Under the pieces are notes generated by a model, which was given only the letters and a program-made list of their open reading frames with translations, did not search any database and was not told the origin of the DNA. This document shows, in pieces, positions 1-5,134 of a stretch of 5,134 bases of DNA. Location: assembly GCA_004297645.1 (NCBI GenBank), contig SCUG01000379.1, positions 1-5,134 of the forward strand. Direction: 5' to 3'. The position numbers and the translations under genes were made by a program. Numbering within the stretch: position 1 is the stretch's first letter; each line of letters begins with the position of its first letter. This stretch comes from Saprospiraceae bacterium. GTDB taxonomy: Bacteria; Bacteroidota; Bacteroidia; Chitinophagales; Saprospiraceae.

Positions 1-21
1 GAGGCCGCCTCCGGCGGCCTC
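1..21. repeat. Short GC-rich perfect hairpin at left edge
   Basis: GAGGCCGCC (1-9) and GGCGGCCTC (13-21) are perfect reverse complements around a TCC loop. On the + strand the stem is followed by AAAAAG, so there is no U-tract in that direction. In the opposite direction the sequence after the stem lies outside the window. It probably belongs to the terminator or repeat region of an upstream gene that is not visible. Confidence 0.6.
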
Positions 22-34
22 AAAAAGAACAAGG

Positions 35-73
35 GTGTGTTTTTTCGGCGGCGAAGCCGCCGAAAAAACACAC
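35..73. terminator. Long perfect hairpin, possible bidirectional terminator
   Basis: An 18-bp perfect stem (35-52 with 56-73) closes on a GAA loop. The stem has a GC-rich tip (CGGCGGC/GCCGCCG), then six T:A pairs, then GTGTGT/ACACAC. The T-run is on the 5' side and the A-run on the 3' side, so the classical U-tract directly after a GC stem is absent. The flanks are nevertheless T-rich in both reading directions: ATCTTATTTT follows on +, and CCTTGTTCTTTTT follows on the other strand. It could end the upstream gene, or be a dispersed intergenic palindrome; its function is inferred from position and shape only. Confidence 0.4.
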
Positions 74-127
74 ATCTTATTTTGCGCACGTTACTAAATC
101 ATTTCATAACCGCTAAATAAATTTTTT
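74..127 (+). promoter_or_regulatory. AT-rich leader of the T9SS gene, no Shine-Dalgarno
   Basis: The sequence before ATG 128 is AT-rich and ends in TAAATAAATTTTTT, with no AGGAGG-like element; this is normal for Bacteroidota, where A/T-rich leaders replace the Shine-Dalgarno sequence. A TTTG at 81-84 could be a -33 element of a Bacteroidota promoter, but no good TAnnTTTG lies at the right distance. The transcription start is therefore not assigned. Confidence 0.3.
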
Positions 128-187
128 ATGAAAAACACTTTACTCCTTCTCCTCGCCCTGTGTTTCGGCTCGCTCTGGACACAGGCA
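128..187 (+). other. Sec signal peptide of the T9SS protein
   Basis: Residues 1-20: a short charged start (MKN), a leucine-rich core (LLLLLALCF) and a polar C-region ending TQA before Gln21. Ala at -1 and a mature end beginning with Gln are common in Bacteroidota exported proteins. There is no lipobox, so this is not a lipoprotein. Confidence 0.88.
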
Positions 188-3100
188 CAAATCACTTACG
201 AAGACTTTGAAGGCGGCGCTGCCGGCCTTCCGTGGCTGGGAATCAACGGCACCTATAACGGCGTCGTTGCCAACCCCGCACCCGACGCAGTGAACAGCAG
301 CGGCTTTGTTGGCTCGTACGACACCAACGCCGGCTCCGATTTCAACTTCGCCATTGCCGACCTGCCGGCCCCCGCCGACATGGCGCAGTACGGCTTGGTA
401 AAAGTGAAAATCTGGTCGCCCGTGGCCCCGTCGAAATGCCTGCTCAAATTTGAAGGCAGCGGCGCGCCGGTGGAAATGTTCCGCGACATCACCGTGGCCA
501 ACCAATGGGTCGAATACACTTTCGACATGACGGCTGGCGCCGCCAACCCCACCGGCCTGACGAGGGTGCTCGTCAGCTTCCACAGCTTCCTGCCCGGCAT
601 CACCGGCACTTTCTTCTGGGACGACATCGTGGGCGTGGAGGCCAAAGCCTGCTACGAAACTTTTGAAACGGGGAACGAACTGCCCTGGCAGGGCCTCGAC
701 GGCATGTTCGAAGGCCCGGTGGACAACCCCGGCGCGAACAGCGTGAACTCCTCCGCCAAAGTGGGAAAATATACCAAATCCAATACCCACGCTTACAGCC
801 TGCTGCTCGCCGACACGGGTACGCCTTTCGACCTCAGCATCCTCAACCAGTTCAAGCTGCAAGTTTATACTGCTGCACCGACTCAGGTGTTGCTGAAACT
901 CGAAGGCCCCGGCGGCGCCATTGAAAAAATCAAAAACATCGGCGTCACCAACGCCTGGCAGGAATATACCTTCGACTTTTCCGACGCCGCCGCCAATACC
1001 GGCCTGACCAAGGTCATCCTATTCTTCGACCCCGGCGTGGAAACGAGCGGCGACGATTATTACTTCGACAACCTCTGCGCCTTTCCCAAAGGCACTTGTG
1101 CCGGCGTCACCCCCAACCCCGACATCATTGACGACTTCGAGTGCAACCGCAACGCTACCTACGTCAATGGCTGGGACAGCCTCAGCGTCGTGGACAACCC
1201 GGCCGTTACGCCCGGCAACAGTTCCGCCAAAGTGGGCAAATACATTGACCCGCAGGGCGAACCCTGGGCTGCCCTCGTCATTGACTACCAAGACCCCTTG
1301 GACTTGAGCGTCAAAAACAACATCCGGGCAAAAATCTGGTCGCCTAAAGTCACCCAAATCCTTTTCAAATTGGAAGGCGGTGTTTCAGCCCCCAAAGAAA
1401 TTTGGGTGGACGTCACCGAACCCAACCAATGGGTGCAATACAGCGTGGACTTCAGCAGCCAATCTGCTGCCAACCACAAAAAAATCGTCATCTTCTTCAA
1501 CGCCGGGCAAGACCCCGTACCGGGCGACGTGTATTACATTGACGACATCGAGCGGGTGGAAAACCCCCTGACCGTGCTCGAAGATTTTGAAAACGGCGCC
1601 TTCCTCCCCTGGGAACCGCTCGACCAGCAGACCGTGCTGCACGGCACCTTCGCCGTGGTGGACAACCCCGCCCCCGGTGGCGTGAACAGCTCCGCCAAAG
1701 TGGGCAAATACACCAAAGGCACCTCCTCGTTTTCAACCGTGGCTGCCGTGGCCCCCGGCGTGATTGACATTTCACAAAAGCCCCAGTACAACTTGGACAT
1801 CTGGGCGCCGGTGGGCGCCACGAGCGTCACCATGCAGTTGGAAAGCGTGGCGCAAGGCAACAAGGAAGTGACCCGCGACATCACCAATGCCGGCAACTGG
1901 GAAACCGTCTCCTTCGACTTCTCCGACTACCAGGGCATCACCGACTGGGCCGCCATGAAGCTCATCTTCAACCCCGGCGTCGCCGAGGCAGGCGCTATGT
2001 TTTTCTTCGATAACCTCACCCAGAGCGCCTCTACGGTGGACCCTTGCGAAGGCATTTTGCCCATCGCCAACATCATTGACGATTTCGAGTGCCAGCGCAA
2101 TTTCAGCTTTGGCGCCGGCGCCGACCTGCTCTCCGTCGTCACCAACCCCGAACTGACGGTTGTCAACAGTTCTACCGCGGTGGGCAAATACGAAGACCAG
2201 CCGAACGAACCCTGGGCAGCCCTTTGCATTGATTTCCCCGATGGCATTGACCTCAGCGTTTTCAACCAATTGACCCTCGTGGTGAAATCGGCGGCAGTGG
2301 TGCCGGTTTTGTACAAACTGGAAGGCGGCAGCAGCCCGGCTTTTGAAAGCTGGAAGGACATTGCCAATCCCGGCACCTGGGAAAAGGTCTCTATTGACTT
2401 CTCCTCCCAAGCTGGCATGGACCACAAACGGGTCTGCATTTTCTTCAATGGCGGCAACGACCACTCCGCCGGCGTGGAAACCTACTACCTCGACAACCTC
2501 GCCTGGGGCCATGAGCCTTTCACCGATTGCATCATGAATTTTGACGCACCCGCCTTCACCTCCACCGTCTGGAAGTATTTCCCCAGTGACAATTCCGGTG
2601 ACTTCGCAGTCGTGGACAACCCCGCTCCCGGCGGCATCAACACCAGCGCAAAAGTCGGCAAGGCCGTGGAAAAAGCCAGCGGCGAGCAGCCCTGGCAAGG
2701 TATGTACACCGACTTGCCTTCCTACATTGACCTGAGCACGACCAAAATTGTCAAAATGAAAATCTGGTCCCCGCAAATCGCTACCGTCACCATGAAGCTC
2801 GAAAACCCGCGCAACCCCAGCGCTCCGGGTTCTTCCGGCGACAATACCGTGGCCAACACCACCATGAATGAGTGGGAAGAACTGTCGTTTGACTTTTCAA
2901 CCTCCCCCAACCCGCTGCCCGACGACGGCGAATACCAGCGCGTCACCTTGATTTGGGACATCAACAACATCCCCGCAAACGACGTCAACTATTTCTTTGA
3001 CGACATCACCATAGGTGGCGGCGGCTGCATCACTACGGGCATTTTTGAAACACCCAAAGTGGGCCTGTTGAGCATCGCCCCCAACCCGGTCAGCAACCTT

Positions 3101-3301
3101 TTGAGGGTGGAGAACATAGACAAAGTCGCCCGCCTCGACATCTTCAACCTGCTGGGCCGCAAGGTGGCTACCGTCTGGACCGGCAACGATACCAACACCG
3201 AACTCGACGTGACGAACCTGCCCGCCGGGGTTTACACCCTCGCCGGCTTCGCGCAGGACGGCTTGCTCATGGGCAACGCCAAGTTCATCAAGCAAAAGTG
3301 A
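128..3301 (+). CDS. T9SS-exported surface protein with six repeated beta-rich modules
   Basis: A 1057-residue protein with a signal peptide (residues 1-20, likely cleaved TQA|Q), six modules starting near residues 22, 175, 332, 481, 648 and 798, and a T9SS sorting domain (about 980-1057). Each module opens with a DFE-like motif (YEDFEGG, YETFETG, IIDDFEC, LEDFENG, IIDDFEC, IMNFDAP). It then has NP before N-S/T-S-x-x-V-G-K-Y (Asn56, 207, 364, 520, 680, 838) and a Lys/Val-rich strand ending LKxEG, and it closes on a strand like YYFDNL. The Asn spacing of 151-160 residues fixes the module length. The pattern suggests jelly-roll, carbohydrate-binding-like domains, but no known CBM family is assigned and no catalytic motif is seen. 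The protein should be exported across the inner membrane and then moved to the surface or medium by T9SS. ATG 128 is chosen because the signal peptide follows at once. Binding of a glycan is inference; an adhesin or matrix role is equally possible. Confidence 0.9.
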   Translation: MKNTLLLLLALCFGSLWTQAQITYEDFEGGAAGLPWLGINGTYNGVVANPAPDAVNSSGFVGSYDTNAGSDFNFAIADLPAPADMAQYGLVKVKIWSPVAPSKCLLKFEGSGAPVEMFRDITVANQWVEYTFDMTAGAANPTGLTRVLVSFHSFLPGITGTFFWDDIVGVEAKACYETFETGNELPWQGLDGMFEGPVDNPGANSVNSSAKVGKYTKSNTHAYSLLLADTGTPFDLSILNQFKLQVYTAAPTQVLLKLEGPGGAIEKIKNIGVTNAWQEYTFDFSDAAANTGLTKVILFFDPGVETSGDDYYFDNLCAFPKGTCAGVTPNPDIIDDFECNRNATYVNGWDSLSVVDNPAVTPGNSSAKVGKYIDPQGEPWAALVIDYQDPLDLSVKNNIRAKIWSPKVTQILFKLEGGVSAPKEIWVDVTEPNQWVQYSVDFSSQSAANHKKIVIFFNAGQDPVPGDVYYIDDIERVENPLTVLEDFENGAFLPWEPLDQQTVLHGTFAVVDNPAPGGVNSSAKVGKYTKGTSSFSTVAAVAPGVIDISQKPQYNLDIWAPVGATSVTMQLESVAQGNKEVTRDITNAGNWETVSFDFSDYQGITDWAAMKLIFNPGVAEAGAMFFFDNLTQSASTVDPCEGILPIANIIDDFECQRNFSFGAGADLLSVVTNPELTVVNSSTAVGKYEDQPNEPWAALCIDFPDGIDLSVFNQLTLVVKSAAVVPVLYKLEGGSSPAFESWKDIANPGTWEKVSIDFSSQAGMDHKRVCIFFNGGNDHSAGVETYYLDNLAWGHEPFTDCIMNFDAPAFTSTVWKYFPSDNSGDFAVVDNPAPGGINTSAKVGKAVEKASGEQPWQGMYTDLPSYIDLSTTKIVKMKIWSPQIATVTMKLENPRNPSAPGSSGDNTVANTTMNEWEELSFDFSTSPNPLPDDGEYQRVTLIWDINNIPANDVNYFFDDITIGGGGCITTGIFETPKVGLLSIAPNPVSNLLRVENIDKVARLDIFNLLGRKVATVWTGNDTNTELDVTNLPAGVYTLAGFAQDGLLMGNAKFIKQK
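650..1567 (+). repeat. First copy of a two-module unit (modules 2+3, residues 175-480)
   Basis: Module 2 (opens CYETFETGNELPW) is joined to module 3 (opens IIDDFECNRN) by a linker with Cys324 and Cys339. Its counterpart is modules 4+5. Module 3 matches module 5 more closely than its neighbour, for example GEPWAALVIDY against NEPWAALCIDF and HKKIVIFFN against HKRVCIFFN. Confidence 0.75.
1568..2518 (+). repeat. Second copy of the two-module unit (modules 4+5, residues 481-797)
   Basis: Module 4 (opens LEDFENGAFLPW) resembles modules 1 and 2, and module 5 (IIDDFECQRN) resembles module 3. The linker carries Cys640 and Cys655, the same spacing as Cys324 and Cys339. A 21-nt block is identical between module 3 (1223-1243) and module 4 (1691-1711), coding for the SAKVGKY core. 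Internal duplication followed by divergence explains the order A-A-B-A-B-C of the six modules. Confidence 0.75.
3065..3298 (+). other. T9SS type A C-terminal sorting domain
   Basis: Residues about 980-1057. The sequence runs LSIAPNPVSNLLRVEN, then LDIFNLLGRKVATVW, then LDVTNLPAGVYTLAG, and ends KFIKQK. The order APNPV, then IFNLLGRKV, then LPAGVY and a basic tail is the standard signature of the type A sorting domain (TIGR04183). This tail directs passage through the T9SS outer-membrane pore and is normally removed, often with attachment of the protein to A-LPS. Confidence 0.95.
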
Positions 3302-3304
3302 TAA

Positions 3305-3389
3305 GAGGTTTAGATGGTTCAGAGAGGTTTAGGAGGTTTAGCCCAGCCGGGCTAAACCTTCCTAAACCTTCCTAAACCTCCTAAACCTC
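3305..3389. repeat. 85-bp imperfect palindrome made of GGTTTAGGA-like units
   Basis: The left arm 3305-3344 and the right arm 3349-3389 pair around the loop AGCC (3345-3348), with about five mismatches and one bulged base. The inner part (3325-3344 with 3349-3369) is perfect apart from the bulge. The right arm is itself a near-perfect tandem repeat: GCTAAACCTT, CCTAAACCTT, CCTAAACCTC, CTAAACCTCC. It fills nearly the whole gap between the two genes. No T-run follows, so it is not a standard terminator; in RNA it would form a long stem that could limit read-through or protect the 3' end of the first transcript. Confidence 0.8.
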
Positions 3390-3402
3390 CCAATCCTCCG
3401 CC

Positions 3403-3453
3403 ATGTATTTCCGCGCGACAATACTTTTAAGTTGGTTAGTAATGACAGGATGC
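3403..3453 (+). other. Lipoprotein signal peptide, lipidated Cys17
   Basis: MYFRATILLSWLVMTGC: one arginine, a hydrophobic core and a lipobox-like MTGC. Met at -3 is weaker than the usual Leu. The residues after Cys17 are GDAPQDGPSS, containing two aspartates but not a clear Bacteroidota surface-export signal, so periplasm-facing or surface-facing placement cannot be decided. Confidence 0.8.
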
Positions 3454-4779
3454 GGGGACGCGCCGCAAGATGGGCCGTCTTCCCAGGTCGCCGCCGTACC
3501 TTTTTCGCTCGATGAGGTGCAGCGGCGCACCTTCCTGTATTTCTGGGACCAGGTGGACACCAACTTCCAGGTGCTCGACCGTTACCCGACGCTGAATTTC
3601 TCCAGCATTGCCGCCACCGGCTTCGGCCTGAGCAGCTATTTGGTGGGCGTGGAAAAAGGCTACATCACCCGGCAGCAGGCGGCGGAGCGCGTGCTGAAAA
3701 CCCTCCGCGTGCTGGCGGCCCTGCCGCAAGGCCCCGGCCCGGCGGGCGTCAGCGGCTACCGCGGTTTTTTCTACCACTTCCTCACCCTCGACAAGGCGCT
3801 GCGCTTTAAAGACGTGGAGCTTTCGTCCATTGACACCGGCCTGCTCATGGCGGGCATCCTTTCGGCCATGACTTACTTCGATGGTGAAACGCCCGATGAG
3901 CAGGAAATCCGCTCCCTCGCCAACGGCCTTTACCGCCGGGTCGAGTGGGACTGGATGCTCAACGACTCGATGCGCCTCTCGATGGGCTGGCACCCGGAGC
4001 ATGGTTTTATAGAAAATGACTGGCACGGCTACAACGAAGCCATGATATTGCTCGTGCTCGCCATCGCCTCGCCCACGCACCCCATCCCGGCAGCGTGCTG
4101 GGATAAATGGTGCGCCACCTACCATTGGGCCACTTTCAAGGGTGAGGAAAACGTGCAGTTCGACCCCCTCTTCGGCCACCAGTACAGCCACCTCTGGATT
4201 GACTTCCGCGGAATCCAGGACGGCTACATGCGGCAAAAAGGCATGGACTATTTTGAAAACTCCCGCCGTGCCACCCGCTCCAACCGGGTCTATTGCATCG
4301 AAAACCCCATGGGCTGGAAAGCCTACTCCCAAAACTGCTGGGGCCTCACAGCCTGCGACGGCCCCGCCAACGAAAAGCGCCCGTACAATGGCAGGGAGGT
4401 GCAGTTTTCCACTTACAGCGCCCGCGGCGCCTGCTCCATCCAAATCGTTGACGACGGCACCATCGCCCCCACCGCCGCCGGTGGCTCCATGCCCTTCGAG
4501 CCGGAGCTTTCCATGGCAGCGCTGCAATTTATGTGGGAAAATTACTACCCCCACTTAGTCGGCGAATACGGCTTCAAAGACGCCTTCAACCCCAGCTACA
4601 CCTTCGGCCCCGGCAACGAAAACGGCTGGTTCGACCCCGACTACATCGGCATTGACCAAGGCCCCATTCTCCTCCAAATCGAAAACCACCGCACCGGCTT
4701 CCTCTGGGAGTTGATGAAAAAAAATCCGTACATCCGCCAGGGCCTGCAAAAGGCAGGCTTTACCGGCGGATGGCTTTGA
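3403..4779 (+). CDS. Glucoamylase-family (GH144-related) lipoprotein, probable beta-glucanase
   Basis: A 458-residue lipoprotein, apparently full length, of the Glycoamylase family (COG5368), which folds as an (alpha/alpha)6 barrel. Family blocks appear in order: LDEVQRRTFLYFWDQ near the N-terminus; SSIAATGFGLSSYLVGVEKGYITRQQAAERVL; SSIDTGLLMAG with Asp144; MGWHPEHGF followed by WHGYNEAMILLVLA with Glu212; GHQYSHLWIDFRGIQD (258-273); WGLTACDGP (313-321); DGTIAPTAAGGSMPF (from 351); GIDQGPILLQIENHRTG (416-432); and the end AGFTGGWL. Asp144 and Glu212 are candidate active-site acids by conservation, not by proof. Characterised relatives (GH144) are endo-beta-1,2-glucanases, and a similar domain occurs in cyclic beta-1,2-glucan synthases, so beta-1,2-glucan is the leading substrate; alpha-glucan is less likely despite the family name. 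ATG 3403 is the first in-frame start after a TAA at 3382-3384 and has no Shine-Dalgarno. The gene lies 101 bp after the T9SS gene. Confidence 0.92.
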   Translation: MYFRATILLSWLVMTGCGDAPQDGPSSQVAAVPFSLDEVQRRTFLYFWDQVDTNFQVLDRYPTLNFSSIAATGFGLSSYLVGVEKGYITRQQAAERVLKTLRVLAALPQGPGPAGVSGYRGFFYHFLTLDKALRFKDVELSSIDTGLLMAGILSAMTYFDGETPDEQEIRSLANGLYRRVEWDWMLNDSMRLSMGWHPEHGFIENDWHGYNEAMILLVLAIASPTHPIPAACWDKWCATYHWATFKGEENVQFDPLFGHQYSHLWIDFRGIQDGYMRQKGMDYFENSRRATRSNRVYCIENPMGWKAYSQNCWGLTACDGPANEKRPYNGREVQFSTYSARGACSIQIVDDGTIAPTAAGGSMPFEPELSMAALQFMWENYYPHLVGEYGFKDAFNPSYTFGPGNENGWFDPDYIGIDQGPILLQIENHRTGFLWELMKKNPYIRQGLQKAGFTGGWL

Positions 4780-4794
4780 ACGTTAACCCCCGTT

Positions 4795-4827
4795 AACCCC
4801 GGCAGGGTTCGCAACCCTGCCGGGGTT
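4795..4827. terminator. Perfect 15-bp hairpin just after the glucanase gene
   Basis: AACCCCGGCAGGGTT (4795-4809) pairs fully with 4813-4827 around a CGC loop, beginning 16 bp after the stop codon. It is preceded by two exact copies of CGTTAACCCC (4781-4800), the second of which enters the stem. No U-tract follows on either strand, so it is either a non-canonical terminator or 3'-end stabiliser, or a dispersed intergenic palindrome. The position right after a stop favours a role at the 3' end. Confidence 0.45.
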
Positions 4828-4836
4828 CGACGCCTC

Positions 4837-4931
4837 GCCTGCGTCGCATTGTCATTGCCGCAGGCAACCTCTGCGTCTCGCAAGGCTGCCTCGCAAGGCC
4901 TCTAACATGACGCAGAGGTGGCCTTCGGCCA
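4837..4931. repeat. Cluster of inverted and direct repeats in non-coding DNA
   Basis: Three inverted repeats lie close together: GCCTGCG (4837-4843) with CGCAGGC (4859-4865); ACCTCTGCGTC (4867-4877) with GACGCAGAGGT (4909-4919), perfect over 11 bp; and TGGCC-TTC-GGCCA (4919-4931). Between the arms of the second, TCGCAAGGC occurs twice (4878-4886 and 4891-4899). No convincing reading frame covers this stretch. It looks like intergenic repeat debris or a structured RNA; I cannot name a family. Confidence 0.55.
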
Positions 4932-4969
4932 TGAAAAAACACCGCGGAGGCGGGGGCAGTAAGCAGTTA

Positions 4970-5134
4970 TTTCCGGGCTTAGAAATCCCTGCGGGCTTTC
5001 CAATCCCTGGCCTATTTCCGGGCTTAGAAATCCCTGCGGGCTTTCCAATCCCTGGCCTTTCCGGGCTTAGAAATCCCTGCGGGCTTTCCAATCCCTGGCC
5101 TTTCCGGGCTTAGAAATCCCTGCGGGCTTTCCAA
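4970..5134. repeat. Tandem array, 43-45 bp period, continuing past the window
   Basis: Units begin at 4970, 5015, 5058 and 5101, giving periods of 45, 43 and 43; the fourth is cut by the window end. The units are identical apart from an extra TA at the end of the first (5013-5014). Each unit holds two 15-nt half-units, GGGCTT-AGA-AATCCC and GGGCTT-TCC-AATCCC, which share both arms and differ only in the central triplet. The half-units start at 4975, 4993, 5020, 5038, 5063, 5081, 5106 and 5124 (the last is truncated). There are no variable spacers, so this is not CRISPR, and periods of 43 break any reading frame, so it is not a protein repeat. Confidence 0.92.

Noticed and set aside
81..125. 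Bacteroidota promoter (TTTG at 81-84 with TAAATTTT at 118-125)
   Set aside because: The spacing is too long for the -33/-7 pair, and the -7 candidate is so close to ATG 128 that transcription would start inside the gene.
1772..2776. Long open frame of 334 codons on the - strand inside the surface-protein gene
   Set aside because: It lies antisense to a well-supported gene, has no recognisable domain or signal peptide, and its composition (rich in Gly, Val, His, Ala) is what the reverse frame of C-ending codons produces.
3351..3390. Telomere-like CCTAAAC repeats
   Set aside because: The resemblance to eukaryotic CCCTAAA repeats is superficial: the period is 10, the copy number is low, and the sequence is one arm of a palindrome between two bacterial genes.
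3436..4554. Open frame of 372 codons on the - strand inside the glucanase gene
   Set aside because: It is the reverse-frame shadow of a conserved family protein; it is low in complexity and has no motif of its own.
4907..5113. Possible small protein with FPGLEIPAGFPIPGL repeats
   Set aside because: The 15-residue repeat arises only because the first period is 45 bp. The next periods are 43 bp and shift the frame, so the repeat does not persist as protein. The opposite-strand frame (4852-5091) fails for the same reason.
4970..5134. CRISPR array
   Set aside because: The whole 43-45 bp unit is repeated without variable spacers, and no cas gene is in view.

Overview
The window most likely comes from a fairly GC-rich member of the Bacteroidota, plausibly a Saprospiraceae-like lineage. 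Three things support this: the first gene ends in a type IX secretion system (T9SS) C-terminal sorting domain, a system confined to that phylum; neither gene has a Shine-Dalgarno sequence before its start; and the signal peptide (...TQA|Q) is of the usual Bacteroidota kind. The genus is inference.

Layout, all on the + strand. Positions 1-127 hold two strong hairpins and an AT-rich leader. Positions 128-3301 encode a 1057-residue secreted protein: signal peptide, six repeated beta-rich modules of about 157 residues, and the T9SS sorting tail. A 101-bp gap (3302-3402) is almost filled by an imperfect palindrome built from short GGTTTAGGA-like units. Positions 3403-4779 encode a 458-residue lipoprotein of the glucoamylase-like family (Pfam Glycoamylase, COG5368, related to GH144 beta-1,2-glucanases). 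Positions 4780-5134 are non-coding: a perfect 15-bp hairpin just after the stop, a stretch of further inverted repeats, and a tandem array with a 43-45 bp period that runs off the right edge.

Functional reading (inference): the multimodular surface protein could hold or recognise a polysaccharide, and the lipoprotein could cleave a beta-glucan at the cell envelope, giving a small glycan-handling pair without SusC/SusD in view. The large palindrome between the genes means that co-transcription cannot be assumed. I see no tRNA, rRNA, CRISPR array, transposase or phage gene. The most unusual features are the tandem array, whose half-units share arms but alternate two central triplets, the palindrome between the genes, and the two-module duplication inside the large protein.
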